A DNA stretch of 64,000 bases, taken from Sipunculus nudus (lineage: Eukaryota > Annelida > Sipuncula > Golfingiida > Sipunculidae). The DNA lies in assembly GCA_026874595.1 (NCBI GenBank), contig CM049306.1:99317642-99381641 (forward strand), given 5' to 3'. The notes beneath the pieces are model-generated. The model made no database searches, was not told the DNA's origin, and saw nothing but the letters and a program-made list of their open reading frames with translations. Of this stretch, positions 1-11,859 are shown one piece after another (positions within the stretch are counted from its first letter, which is position 1; each line of letters opens with the position of its first letter). A program made the translations under genes and the position numbers.

Positions 1-19
1 GAAAATAATTAAGCTACTG

Positions 20-22
<3 letters not shown>

Positions 23-72
<50 letters not shown>

Positions 73-86
73 TTATATATATATAT
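23..86. repeat. (TA)n microsatellite
   Basis: An almost pure AT-dinucleotide run of about 47 bp, then a short interruption and a second shorter TA tract. Confidence 0.95.
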
Positions 87-2600
87 TGAGTTTCATTGTT
101 GAATTTCAGAAATAAAGCAGTCCATTTTCAGTATATAAATATTTTACTTAAACTTAAAGATGACATGTCAGTTGTAAGATATATAACATAACTAAACTGC
201 AGTGGAAGAAAGTAAATACATATACTGTATCAGTGTATGGGATACAGTATAGCATACTCCTTTTTCCAGCAAGCATTTCCCTTTTTTATAGTTTTTACAG
301 TGATTGCTATATACAATTTACTGAACATAGCGTGTGATGCCATACACCGAATAACATGTGCAATTATTTTATAATACGTTTGCTAATAATAATATACTAT
401 TACTATTAAATTAATTCATTTTTACTTCATTCAAGTGCTTTAAACCAGCTGATGTAAGATAAGGGCACAATACACACCTTTACACGGAATATTAAAAAGG
501 GCAGTCCAAATGATATATGCACGTGTGTACCTTTGATGTACCAAATACCTTTCATCCATCAATAAACAGATCATGCTTAATTGGTGTTTTATGCATGGGG
601 AGTTTACGCGTGTGTTACCTCCCCTTTATTTTTTTGGGGAAAATGAAATAAATGTAGTCAATATGAAGACTGTTAAGGCAGTTTCCTTGGAATTTCCATA
701 AAAATTATATATTTTATTTATGTATATATATTGACTGCATAAATCACCAAAAAAACTATGCATCAAATATAGAATTGGGTGTTAATACAAAGCCATTTAT
801 TTTAATATGTTAATATATGTATTGATGTTTATTATATCTTTCACATTGAATATTCATAAAAATAATTCTACCATAAACAAAAGAAAGGAGGGGGGCACCC
901 TGGCTGCCACATCTACTGATAGAGGTACGTGTCAAGCACTGGTTCTACTTAATTCAAGAGCTGAAATATTATATCAAAAGACATGTATGGGTGTAAAAGG
1001 TGTAATATATTTCATTAATTGTTATTCAATCATCGATACTTCCATTGACCCACTACCTACAGAAAATTTCTTTTTTTATTTTGACAGATTAGAAGAAAAC
1101 AACAAGAGTATGCCATTTAAATCTATCTAATTAATTAATTCGAATCAATTAATTTGAACACAGAGCACAAACTGATCGAAACTCAGGCAAAAAAAACCCA
1201 CACATTTGTATATTTTGTAATTTTGATGCATGGCACATGATCGTTAATTAAAGAATATTGCATTGAAGCTTTTGTTTTTCTTCGTAGTACATTTTGTGTC
1301 GCCCCGCCATGGGAAAACTGTCGGCCGGTTTCACCATCTATCCACGTGGCCATTGTTTATGTTTGTATTCAAGTTCATAGCTATATGTAAACGTGGCCTT
1401 TGTAACATGACTTATTATTATTTAAAAAAAAATACCTGCTCAGTCGAGGCGCAGCTTCTTGTCCTGGATGGTATTGAGGCGGCACTGGATTATTTCGAAA
1501 AGAAATGACAACTCGAGGGACCTGACGAATCAAGGAACCCGTTGAAGGACACGTGGCTGTATTTATTTTCCTATATCACATCTACAAAACACTTGAAGTT
1601 AGGCCTCTTTTAAATAATTTTCAAAATAAATTCTGATATTTAATCTTTTTTTTACCTGAGAATTTGTTGTTTCTACAGTCAAACAAGGCCAAGAAAATCA
1701 GGGCTCGTGTATCTATTTTTTTTTCATCATCCTGGTCCGAATGCAGAGAAGCCAAAATAACCCCTTAAAGCAGTCCCAAATAAACATTTGGACAACATGT
1801 CTTTGATTGGCAACCGATTTTAAAAAATTGACTGATACTTTTAATTTTGTGTGAGATCATGCTCAACATACATTACAATCAAACAATAGATTTCTTTTAA
1901 GGCCTCTTGCCATAATGGCTAACCAACCAGAGCAGGCCAAACCATTCACTACTCTCCTTCAGGTGACCCAGGTCATGTAAACAAATAGGACCACTTGACC
2001 TTAAGTTGTCCAAGGACCTCACTTTGATTTAGAATTTATATCCACGATGCTCAGCTTACTTGAGCAGTCTATGTTAAAATTTTAGAGCGCTAGAAACACA
2101 CAAAAACACAGTGGTCGAATGTTTGGTAAGCAATGCGATTTACAAAGGATCTCCCTGGAGTTTGATAAAGTAAGATGTTTCTAGGTCAAGCCGTTACAAA
2201 TTTTGCCCTTTTAAGAATAGCCAGCTGTAATTTCTTAGTAAAAAAAATACAATATAGAAATGAGTGAAAATAAAAGGAAAAATGTGAGAAACTCACAAAA
2301 TATAGTTCACAGTGACCTGCTTTTTTGACTGCAACGAGATTACCAAGGACATGCCTAGATGTCAGGTTAGAAGTTTCTATTTACAAAGTGTGTTTTTTTA
2401 ACAGACGACCGGACGGACAAAGGGTGATCGCAATAACTCTGATGACCTATGGCCAGCCGAGCTAGAATTATGTGCATTTCTAACGGACAAAGAGTGACTC
2501 TGTTATAGACCTAATTGCTGCAGGTTCCATACATGCCAAAAGGCATTTTCTTGCGATATATTTGATTATAAATTAATTTTTTTATTAATCTTACAGGTAT
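87..2600. other. AT-rich stretch without a recognisable gene
   Basis: No open frame here has family motifs or splice structure I can support. The short frames near 807-1130 and 1263-1508 look like chance. Around 2402-2440 there is a GACCGGACGGACAAAGGGTG stretch that resembles the tail of common mollusc dispersed repeats, but it is too short to name. Confidence 0.6.
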
Positions 2601-2648
2601 GCTCTGTGGCCAACGCAATTGCTTAGAGGCGCGGGATAAATTCTTTTG

Positions 2649-3236
2649 GTGACAACGGGCTTACCAAGAAGTGGTGGAGGGGTTTTGCCAAAAGGCACCC
2701 AGAACTACGCCTTAGAAAATCAGGGATGCTGGACAAAGGAAAAGCCTTTATGGACCGTACTGTGCAAATGGGCCTTCAAACTGCCTTTATGGTGTCAGCC
2801 AATCTGGATTTATGAATAGTGATTTACTCTTAGAATGGTTTCCTCGTCATTTTTTAAGTTTTGTCCCATCTGAGCCACCTCTTTTGTTGATACAGGATTG
2901 CCATCCATCCCACATTTCTCCTAATTTGATTGACGCTGCCAAAGAAAACAATGTGATTTTGTGTTAACTCCCTCCTAGTGCCACACATTGCCTCAAAAAG
3001 ACCGAGCGGTATACCGCAGTTTGATGGCCAATATCTCTCGGCTAGTCAGTGATGCTCGTCTCCTGAAAATCACGGTTTATATAAGCAAGATGAATGTTTC
3101 TGGTTTATACAGACTTGCTTTTCAGGAGGCGTTCTCCATGAAGACTTTACGAAGGGTTAAGAAAGTGTGGAATCTACCCATTTTATCCAAATGCCAACGA
3201 CAACACTATCTTAAACCCTTCACAAGTAGTTCCTCA
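2649..3236 (+). pseudogene. pogo/Tigger-type (Tc1/mariner) transposase relic
   Basis: Translating in shifting frames gives a CENP-B-like helix-turn-helix end (WWRGFAKRHPELRLRKS, from about 2649), then after a deletion the second half of the DDE core: a GVSQSGF block and LLLIQDCHPSHIS (about 2880-2930), which holds the second catalytic Asp of the family, followed by a degraded LPPSATH block, a DRAVYRSL block and a C-terminal CGIYPFYPNA block (about 3172-3200). In pogo/Tigger transposases the same order is HTH, D...D...D/E, then an xGIYPFNP signature. Missing are the first catalytic Asp region and intact frames: an in-frame TAA ends the Asp block and at least two frameshifts follow. No TIRs were found around it, so the element limits are open. 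The gene is dead; the family assignment is secure at superfamily level. Confidence 0.8.
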
Positions 3237-3257
3237 TGTGGCAGGCCTCAGACTCCT

Positions 3258-3259
<2 letters not shown>

Positions 3260-3296
<37 letters not shown>
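3260..3296. repeat. (TA)n microsatellite
   Basis: A pure AT run directly 3' of the pogo-like relic. Confidence 0.95.
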
Positions 3297-3298
<2 letters not shown>

Positions 3299-4229
3299 CA
3301 TGACAATATATGAACTCCAGCATAAGATAAGCAGGGTGCGACAAACCCTAGAGCCCACGCCCGGGGCTACCGTAATCCGCCTTTGGGCTACTTTAGAACC
3401 AGGTATCATTTAAGCCCGACGGGCTAATCTGACACATTTTTTTTTTTACACTTAAAAAAGTAACAATGACATCTTGGCTTTAAATTATCGTTTCTTGACA
3501 CTGTCAACACACGACAGCGTGGGTAGAATCCAACGCCATCTACTGGACCATATGTATACTATAATATTTATTATCACCTCAAAACAAATAAAACGCCACA
3601 CGACAAGTGTCAAATCAATGTCAAAAGAACTAGTATATATTATACGAGTGTATAAGGTGTTATATCATATCTTGTTACAATGTTACTTAATTTTTTGTCT
3701 TCAGATATTTCTGTTTTGCTTGTAAAACGAGGTACAATACGAAAATAAATAATACATTATTAGCAGTAATAGCTCGGATCCACATGGGCCTGTTCACATT
3801 GATTTTGTTTTTAACACTGAAAACGTAATTTGGCCGTTCGCTAGTGAATAAATCTGGTTCCAATAGTTCAACGAGAGTTTAAATGCGCCAAAATGTAAGT
3901 CTCGAGTCAAAATAAAGACCATTCAAAGCGAAATTTCTGTTAATACACATATTACTGCGTGTTATCTGTAAAACTATATTTAATTCTGATATAGATACGG
4001 GCCAATTCTATGAAACGGGGAACTTAGCCAGCGTGATAATTTATGCAGAAGACAAATAGTTCGGCAAAAGTTCTTTCCCATTAAGATAGTTGTCATGTGA
4101 AACACGTAAAGCAAAAAAATAAACCACCAAAGCATCATGAGCTTAAAAGCTGGTTAAATGTGAACCTGTTGGTAGAGTGATACACACTCAAACATCCGAA
4201 CAAACCAAAAGGAAGACCAAAGGTATGAT
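3297..4229. other. Stretch without a recognisable gene
   Basis: AT-rich DNA. The frame at 3474-3725 has hydrophobic composition but no family motif, no codon bias and no splice sites that would support it. Confidence 0.55.
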
Positions 4230-4631
4230 GAGAAATAACGACAGAGAAAGTTTCTTTCGAAATGGGAGGATATATGGCACTGGGTGTTCCTGGACAATGA
4301 CTCGCAAAAATGATGTGTAAAGCTTATCCTGATATTGCCAGATCTGGTAAAAACATTAATGCTTTCCTGACCGAATGTGATAAATTCCGGGCTGAACCTC
4401 TTAAGGCTCGAGCGTCTTCAAGGGCACGCAGAATGTTGATCTAAATATATGGCAGACAAAAAGGGAGTCAGTGGACGGGGCACCGTGCATGCAGATCCAT
4501 CCGTGTCATCCGTAGATGATTCTAACAACAACCATATCATGACTGCATTTGAAGTTCTAGGCGAGAAACGTGTTAAGTTAAGAGCACTGTTTAATACTGC
4601 ATATTTTCTTGCTGTGAATGGCCGTCCTTTA
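4230..4631 (+). pseudogene. hAT transposase relic, N-terminal part (ZNF862-like)
   Basis: In several frames this encodes a degraded N-terminus of the hAT transposase group that also gave rise to ZNF862-like host proteins: a KWEDIWHWVFLDND block (about 4260), a cysteine-bearing KACKAYPDIARSGKN block (about 4320), then from 4449 a piece ending FNTAYFLAVNGRPLK. In these proteins a TTF/BED-type zinc finger (C-x2-C ... H) is followed by an AYfiAkegrPf motif just before the RNase-H-like core, so the order fits. Frameshifts separate the blocks. The reading stops at 4632, where a dispersed repeat is inserted; the rest of the transposase resumes at about 5111. Confidence 0.7.
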
Positions 4632-5110
4632 AAGGGGCATAATCACCTTTAATGCATGTTGAGTGAACACGAAAAATAGCTTCTTCCCTCTAAAATAAAT
4701 ATGTACCTGCCAAAATATTGCCCTGAAACCGCTTGCTTTCTCGTGTAAACAAGTGTTAAAAACAGTGCACCGGGCGCGATGAAAGGTGTCAACGTAAACA
4801 TAGCGCGTGGGGCCGTGTACATCGCTGAGACAAAACACGTATCAATAAGAAGATGCCCGGTCTGACTTGACCCAAAAAATGTAATACATGTTTCTGCTGG
4901 CTTTAACACAGCTTGTTGTCCCTTTTAATCGGACCTCCGGTCACGCGGCCTTGTCATGGTAAACAGACTGTGTTTACCATCACGCGGAGCCACAACATGG
5001 TGATAAGCAGCCGTATACGAGGAAATGAGACCGTGTGCTGGGATGGTTTTGCTGGGGAAACATTTGTATAAAGCAAAACTGAACTGATATTGTGAGAGAA
5101 TAGTCATTAT
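4632..5110. repeat. Dispersed repeat inserted in the hAT relic
   Basis: The segment 4632-4815 matches, with divergence, 11110-11290 and 15305-15490. Shared landmarks are an AAGGGGCATAA-like start, CCTGCCAAAATATTG, TGAAACC..TGGCTT, GAGTGTTAAA, GGGCGCGAT and the end AACATAAACATAGC. At the other two sites it sits just upstream of a candidate exon; here that exon is absent. Because the hAT protein is interrupted exactly across this span, it is an insertion into the transposon. The part 4816-5110 has no partner elsewhere in the window that I can see. Confidence 0.65.
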
Positions 5111-6675
5111 TTAGCTTCTGATTGTGTCATTTTTAACTGATATGGAGGCATCGTGCCGACTGCAGAAAAAGAATGGACTGGATATTCGGGATAGCCATCA
5201 GAATAAGAAACGTGCCAGGGACACGAGTTTGGCCATTTCTAGAACTTTAACTCACAACATGAGTGCATTATTAAAAGAAAGTGGTTGCCACTTTGTGTCA
5301 CTTTTTGCAGATGGCAGCACTGATACCTCATTGATAGAGCAAGAAAATGTTTTTCTCAGATATGTCAGTAAAGGCGTGGTACAAACGGAACTGATTCAAA
5401 CATGTCACTTGAGAATGCACACGCAACAGGTGATTTTGCGGGCATAAAATAAGTCTGGCTTGAAAGTGGTAGAACTTGTTTTAACAGACATGGCAACTTC
5501 TCAGACTTATAGTCCTGCATTAGTTTGTTGCAACTTTGATGGTGCAAACGTGATGATGGGCAAGAAATCTGGTGTAGCAACTTTGATACAGCAGGAGATT
5601 CACAGCTGCATTGCCATTCACTTTTTGTCTCACAAGCTAGAGAAAGGTGTCTGTGATACTGTTAAATTGATGCCTGGTGCGTAGAAAATGGAAGAAGTCG
5701 TGAAAGGCATCTTCGGCTTTTACCACTGGAGCCCAAAAAAGCACTGAGAACTGACCCAGATCAATGCAGTGAGCGAGAATGAACTTGCTCATTTCAGTGC
5801 GGTCAAACAAGTCAGATGGCAGGCTAGTAAACACTTGGCCCTTCATGCTCTGCAGAGAATCTTTCATCAGTTATACGTCATCTGCTGCTTCACAGGAGGA
5901 AAAGGCCAAAGGATACCTGAAAGTGTCTCTTTTTCATGCAAGATTTCCTCCAGGCTGTAAAGATATCTCCAGGGGCTTTTCAGAAAAATATTCTTCTGGT
6001 AACATATGTACATTCATCAGTGAGTGAGACACTGCCCCGACTTACAAGTCTGAAGCACAGTCCTGGGAACAACATGAAAGAATTCTCCGTGTGTTATGAT
6101 ACAGAGGCCAAGATCTTCAAACACATCAATTAAACTGATTCACCGGCCATTCATATTGCTTTGCATGGGCAGTGCAAGTTAGTAGTGTGAGTGGATGATG
6201 GCATGGTCAAACAGATGGTAGATCAAGCCATCGATTATATCAGCTCCTGATCTGAAACTTTTGAGAAACCTCCTCTGAGGTCATTTCCAAGATTTGACTT
6301 AACTAACTTCCACATGTCTCATTAGGCTTGGTTTTGTTTGGAAACAGAGAGTTGGGTGAACTTTGGATCAGTGGGAACGCCATATTTCTCAGAGGATGAG
6401 CAGAGACAGTTGCAACCCCAGTACACATCTTTCAAAGCCCACATGGAACTGCCTAGATAAGTTTGCAGTCTACACTGCTCTGCTTCAAGAAAATCCACCA
6501 GAGTTTTCCCCAGTGTGCAAACATATTGAAAGCATGATCTGAATAAGTCCATCAAGAGCCAAATGTGAGAGAGCATTTGCTGCGTAAAATACAATAAAGA
6601 CCGATTTCAGATCTTCTCTGAACCACGATTCATTAAAGGCAACTTTTAAATATCAGTTTATGGACAAAGTTTGAA
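5111..6675 (+). pseudogene. hAT transposase relic, catalytic and dimerisation parts
   Basis: Continuation of the hAT transposase. The first open piece (5124-5447) reads CHFVSLFADGSTDTSLIEQE and then FLRYV, the block holding the first catalytic Asp. The next (5460-5684) reads CCNFDGANVMMGKKSGVATL and then AIHFLSHKLE, matching the second Asp block (DGAxvMtGkxsGV ... HclaHrLEL). The C-terminal hAT dimerisation domain is visible at about 6537-6665 as AKCERAF, a stop, then TIKTDFRSSLNHDSLKATFK. Stops and frameshifts occur throughout, so the gene is dead. The ZNF862-like type often lies within host-like genes, but no intact open frame remains. Confidence 0.8.
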
Positions 6676-6766
6676 AGATTTTTATCCTGACCAAAGTATT
6701 GACAATTTGTCATCTACTGGTAGCAGCAAGCATATAAATGTTTGAAACCGATTGGAAGACCATCCA

Positions 6767-6936
6767 TTTTAAAAATGAACAGTATTCAAATGGGTTTTTT
6801 AAAAATGAACAGTATTCAAATGGGTTTTAAAAATGAACAGTATTCAAATGGGTTTTAAAAATGAACAGTATTCAAATGGGTTTTAAAAATGAACAGTATT
6901 CAAATGGGTTTTAAAAATGAACAGTATTCAAATATG
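6767..6936. repeat. 28-bp minisatellite, six copies
   Basis: Six head-to-tail copies of a 28-bp unit containing AATGAACAGTATTCAAATGG. The units are nearly identical; one has two extra T and the last ends CAAATATG. It starts within 100 bp of the end of the hAT relic. Confidence 0.95.
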
Positions 6937-8450
6937 TTTCAAACATTTGTATGCTTTTTGAACTCTTCAAAGACTTTGGGGAGTAAGTAATGGTGGGACA
7001 ATCTAAGTTTATACATAAGGTCCGTCCACTGAACCAAGACATTACATATAGGCTCCGTTCAAGCTGTTATATGAGAAAGATAAAATCGGCCTAGCAGTAT
7101 TCTGTGTCGTATTATTAAACTGGTACATACACTTTTGTCTTGTTTTCAGAATATATTAAATGAAAAGTATCCAAGACATATGGTCAATATTCAACCAATT
7201 TATTACATGGCATACATAGTTTTTCATACTTAAAGTCATATTATAATAAACTGATTGCAGCATGCAAGCTTTTAAGACTATCTTGTTACTGGCTCTCCAG
7301 ATGTACATAAATGTAAATAGATAAAAATAAAAAAAACTTGACTAGCCTATGGACTAGTCAACAATAAGAAATGTGTCAGGCCCTGGAAAAGATTCTCTTA
7401 AGCCTTTCCATGTTTTAAACATAAATGGTTGGTTATATATCTATCTTAGCTATATAAGCTAACAATTATACAATATATAATTAATCATTTCCTGGGGCTA
7501 AAAATGATAATGTAGATGCTGCATAATACCACATGACCAGTCAAAAACTACAATTTACAAACCTTGTTTAAAAAGATCAGCTGCAGACATGGAACTTCAG
7601 TTATTTGATATACTTAACTGCATGCAATTAATGGCTTATCCTATACCTTAAAGTAAAATGTTGTGTCAAAAGGCTCTACTCCAATGAATCCTCTGGATTT
7701 ACTCTAATCTGTGAAAAGAGTAGTCTGGTGATGTCATGACTGAATAGTTAGAATGTTGGAACACATGCATTTTGGTGGTCTGCTAACTTTATACGACTTT
7801 ACATAAGATTTATACACATTTTCATACATGCAGGAAGATGAAAAATATGCAGCTTACCTCCTTAACACCATAATTAAAGCTGACTATCAGTCTTTGTTCT
7901 GTGATCACTTGAAAACGCTGCCAATATCAGTCATTCTCCAGCAAATGTACAATTCCTGAGTGGCAAAAAAAAGAATAAACGAATGTTTCCTGTTCCAAAA
8001 ATGTTTTAGTTTTATATAAAGTACATAAACCTTGAACTTACATTATGAAGTCGGCCAAGCTTGATCTATATTAGAAAAAAATCTGTTTCACCTGAAAGTT
8101 CACTAAGGTTCAATTTCCATGTGATTGGCGTTACAGACCTAAATAATGACATAACTCACAAGCTTCCAAGTCAAAATTCAAAGCCCTCTGTAAGATCACC
8201 TAAACAGGTGTCACTCTTGCAATAAATGTTAAAACCAATCACTCGCTCTGAAAAAAAAAGAATAAAAACATTAGTACATATGAAATTCATATAGCATGGA
8301 AAACCTGGAGTAAGTTTAAATACTAAAATATTAGTCGTACAATTGAATTGCAGATCTCTCGTATGCATTACAAAGAAAATATGACACAAAGGTCATGGTG
8401 CTTAAATGATGACCTTGGATAATCAGCCTGACAAGGTAAGCCATGTAACG

Positions 8451-8454
<4 letters not shown>
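6937..8454. other. Stretch without a recognisable gene
   Basis: AT-rich, with no frame or repeat I can name. Short minus-strand frames near 8171-8389 show no family motif. Confidence 0.6.

Positions 8455-8488
<34 letters not shown>
8455..8488. repeat. (TA)n microsatellite at a SINE tail
   Basis: Pure TA run abutting the 3' tail of the SINE that lies on the minus strand. Confidence 0.95.
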
Positions 8489-8492
<4 letters not shown>

Positions 8493-8595
8493 ACGAAGAC
8501 AAATTGTTAAGGAGGAAAATACTGGGCCGATCCCGGATTCGAACCCATGTCGGTGGCGCACATGTCCGGCGTTCCAACCGCTTCGCCATAAAAGG
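8488..8595 (-). mobile_element. tRNA-derived SINE
   Basis: Read on the minus strand, the segment has an A box (TGGCGAAGCGGTTGG, about 8575-8589) and a perfect B box (GGTTCGAATCC, 8535-8545) about 35 bp apart, the internal RNA polymerase III promoter of tRNAs. The ends do not pair as an acceptor stem and the T-arm pairing is poor, so it is a tRNA-derived SINE head, not a working tRNA. The body ends in a TTGTCTTCGTAACAA tail beside the (TA)n run. The second half recurs at 8766-8838. Confidence 0.7.
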
Positions 8596-8765
8596 CATGT
8601 TTCACTAGCGAGACAGTTCGGTCCGCTTTTATGTCATCCCGTAACACACGCCCTCTTAAGAGCGTTCTGCTATCAGAACAAGACTAATTATCCCAGGAGT
8701 CACACTTTGGTGAGCTTATTCCCTAGGCCACAAAGTTTTACCGTCACGTCGGACAAGCCCCCAAT

Positions 8766-8838
8766 TTGTTACGAAGACAAATTGTTCAGGGGAAAATACG
8801 GGGCCGATCCGGGATTCGAACCCATAACGGTGGCGCAC
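8766..8838 (-). mobile_element. Truncated second SINE copy
   Basis: Repeats the tail and B-box half of the SINE at 8488-8562 with a few changes, 278 bp further on and in the same orientation. Similarity stops just after GGTGGCGCAC, so the A-box end is missing. The B box lies at 8812-8822. Confidence 0.7.
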
Positions 8839-9032
8839 AGGTACGTACACAAAGAACAAGCTGAGCAACTCAGAAACTTCTTTAATATCTGGATTGATTT
8901 GATTCCTCCGTAACTATATAATAAAAGGGGACGAAAGTGGTATCAGCAGATTCCCCTCCTTTATCTTAGCATTACGTGTCGCTCCCTTTTACTTCATTCT
9001 TTTCGGGTTTTTTTTTTGTTTTTTTTTTTCGT

Positions 9033-9036
<4 letters not shown>

Positions 9037-9077
<41 letters not shown>
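9037..9077. repeat. (TC)n microsatellite
   Basis: About 20 TC units preceded by T-rich homopolymer. Open frames across it are Ser/Leu or Glu/Arg repeats and not genes. Confidence 0.95.
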
Positions 9078-9081
<4 letters not shown>

Positions 9082-10769
9082 TATCCTTTATACTTTTCCT
9101 TTTCCCAGGCTTAATTTCTTTCTTATATGTATTTTTCTTTTTCTCAAGATATTGTACCCTCCTGAGTGGATCCTTAACCTTACCCATTCATTTCTGTGCT
9201 GACTTTGTTTTTTTTTTGCAGCTGACCATTTTATCTAAAAATGCAAATATAGAAACAAATTAACACCGCAGAAAATTTTTGGAGTGACAATTTCTTTAAA
9301 TAAACAAACTTTTCTAAAATCAGCTATAAAGGTCAGTCGTGTTACCATGGGTCAGTGTTGTTACCAAGGAAGCTTTAACACTACTGCCCAGTCTCACCAC
9401 TGACATTTTATTTTAAATAATAAACCTTCTAACAGCCATTGTTCCTTAAAATTGGCTGTATGTGGCTACTAGGTTAACATTTATTATTTGTAACCACTAC
9501 TCCAATTAAAAAAAATATAACTTACTTAACAAGAAAACATGAGAATACCATTGACTATAAACATAAACATGCATAAGAATTTTGGATAATGTCTATATTG
9601 GGAATAAACTGTTGAAAAATACCTGTGTGCCCAGTGTCTGCTTCAGTTATGTTTGAAAGACTCTCTGGTGTTAAAAAGATTAAGCATGGGGATCAGTTAT
9701 TAGTTTTGTTTTTCCTTTTTGTCTCAAGTAACTACCCTGAGAGAGAAAAAAATCAGTTATAATGAAATACCTTTGAAAGCATTGCCAAATAATGCAACAA
9801 ACCCTCCATAATTACTTTGTTGTGTTCCTTGCAATTACATTAATCAACGAACACTGACAGTCAAAACTTTAAAGTAAAATTATATAGAGCAATGGAACCA
9901 TAGGAGAGTAACTTTACATTTTGCACCTTATTAAATAATTAATTAAATCAGTAGCTAGTTCATCATTTCACATTTATTTTAGTAGATTGTTCATAATTTA
10001 TATAATATTAAGCATTAAAATACTTGTATTTAAAGTGTTGTAATGTTCATATTTTTGGAGTAACTCGGTTTTGTACGTTTGAATGACCCGTAATACCCAT
10101 GGCCTCCAACGCCATGTGCCCGAGAAAGTTTCTGATAAATTAAATGTTTGATGTATCAGGAAATTCATCCCTTTGATTATCGTATTACATATGTAAAACA
10201 ATTTGTCAATGGAATTATATTGCAGTTATTATTACAATTATCCACTTATTTATAACAAAACAATTTTATGGGAGGCCAGTTCTGATCAGATGACGACTCA
10301 AGAACCCTATTCGATGACCCAATTAAGGTACCCCCACCCGCAAATGCCAGTGTATCTGCCACTCCACTTTGACGGTCCCTCGATGAATCGCGAACGCAGT
10401 TGCAAACCCGTTGTTTGAGGGAAATTGACCAAAATAACACCCTTAATTAATGTGTCATATCTTTGAACGAACAGGTTCATATGCCCTAAGGGATCTACAT
10501 ATCTTATGTGGGCATTTGTTAAAGTGACGACTCAAGGACCCCTACGTAATATGTGTGTGTGAAAATTAGCAAAAATATTTCGCAGGGTGCCCGTCCGCTT
10601 CCGGATCCGTAGAGGTATTATAACAATTAACTATATTACAAATTCAGCACCGGAATGTTTCATCTGCAGTCACCTCACTTGTCCAGTTAGCCCTAATATT
10701 TTGGGATGGCCCATATGGGGGGGGGGGCATATATATGTTTTTAGGGTTGCAAAAGCGCCATTCTAGTTT
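9078..10769. other. Stretch without a recognisable gene
   Basis: AT-rich. A short diverged direct repeat (GACGACTCAAG-A/G-ACCC) occurs near 10291 and again near 10527, and a G9 run lies near 10720. No supported gene. Confidence 0.55.
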
Positions 10770-11850
10770 AATAAATCTTTTGTTTTATAAAGCAGCTATA
10801 GGCCATTTTAAACAAAATATAATTTGTTAATTTGTCACAAAAAAATAAGATTTAACTTTAAGTATATAATAAGCATACCGTAAAAAATCATATGGAGATA
10901 TTAGGGTTTCTAAAGATGACGTTATTCTTAAATAAGCCATAAGGAAATTGTTTTTAAAAAGGTACATGTCCTGTTAAAGACTTCATGGCGCTAAGACATG
11001 ACTCGCTGTAAAATACACGTGCCTGACATGTTATTCAGGAATAAAAATTAGGAGGATATAAAATATATATAGACACCTGGTTTGCATCAAACTATACCTA
11101 CATGCTAAGGGGACATAACCCTGTACGAAACGTATTTAATTAACACGGAAATATCGTCTTTTTGTGAAACAAAATGGTGCCTGCCAATATATTGTATTGA
11201 AACCAGTGGCTTACTCCTGTACACGAGTGTTAAACAGTTGACAGGGCGAGATCATTGGAGCCAACATAAACATAGCCCGAACGCCAAATGCGTTTTGTGA
11301 TTTCTTTTAAGGCTTGCACCACGGTATTTCACAATATCATTGCCATTGCCAGGATAATTTTTCTCGATTTAAAGATTTTAATTATTCGTCAACTGGAGAG
11401 AAATATGTATTTGACAGTCAATCCGACACAACACTACATATAAAGGATGGTATGTATTTATGTTTAAATATTCTGAATTTATTTTTAGAATCTGATGTCG
11501 GGAGAACGGTGCTATGTGCACAGAAAAGCAGGAGCAGGCATTGAGCATAATTGGTTATTATAAGGTATGGCACACGTATGGTATACTTAAAGTTTAAAGT
11601 GATTTCATATAATTCTTTCAACACAATTTGTACTACTGTTATCAATCAGGTGATTTTCTAAAAAAAAAATAACCCTTTTCTTGAACCTTCTATTTTTATC
11701 TTTTAGACAAGATGACTCAGTCTACTGTAGCTGTAGTTCACTTCTGTATGCGTGATAGTCAGAAATGTAAGCGTAAAAAAATATTTTTTAGATACTAAAA
11801 AGAGAAAAACCAAAAGGTTTGCATTCATAAACATGTGAGCTGGTAATACA
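10770..11850 (+). repeat. Duplicated block, copy A
   Basis: Aligns with copy B (13740-16590) over most of its length. Shared landmarks are TTTATAAAGCAG, TTTGTTAATTTGTCA, AAGCATAC.(G/T)A(T)AAAAATCAT, TTTGCATCAAACTATACCT, CATAAACATAGCCCGAA, TATGTATTTGACAGT and GCACAGAAAAGCAG. Copy A lacks the 1,084-bp MITE present in B at about A position 11070, and lacks about 530 bp present in B (15950-16485). It holds one candidate exon, annotated separately. Part of the block also occurs at 4632-4815. Confidence 0.75.
11312..11449 (+). pseudogene. Candidate exon in block A, unknown protein
   Basis: A 138-bp segment preceded by a pyrimidine tract and AAG acceptor and followed by a GTATGT donor. One frame is open throughout, starting LHHGISQYHCHCQDNF and ending DTTLHIKD, and leaves phase 1 at both ends. 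The paralogous segment in block B (15521-15661) keeps both splice sites but has an in-frame stop. The next acceptor (TTTTAG at 11701-11706) continues in phase with DKMTQST but soon runs into non-homologous sequence. I do not recognise the protein. The conserved splice sites in both copies suggest a duplicated gene fragment; it is probably non-functional here. Confidence 0.35.
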
Positions 11851-11859
11851 TATAAACTG

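Noticed and set aside
6767-6936. CRISPR-like array
   Set aside because: The copies are directly abutting with no unique spacers, in an animal genome.
8488-8838. Two tRNA genes
   Set aside because: A and B boxes are present, but the acceptor stem does not pair, the T stem is poor and the second copy has no A box. A SINE explains it better.
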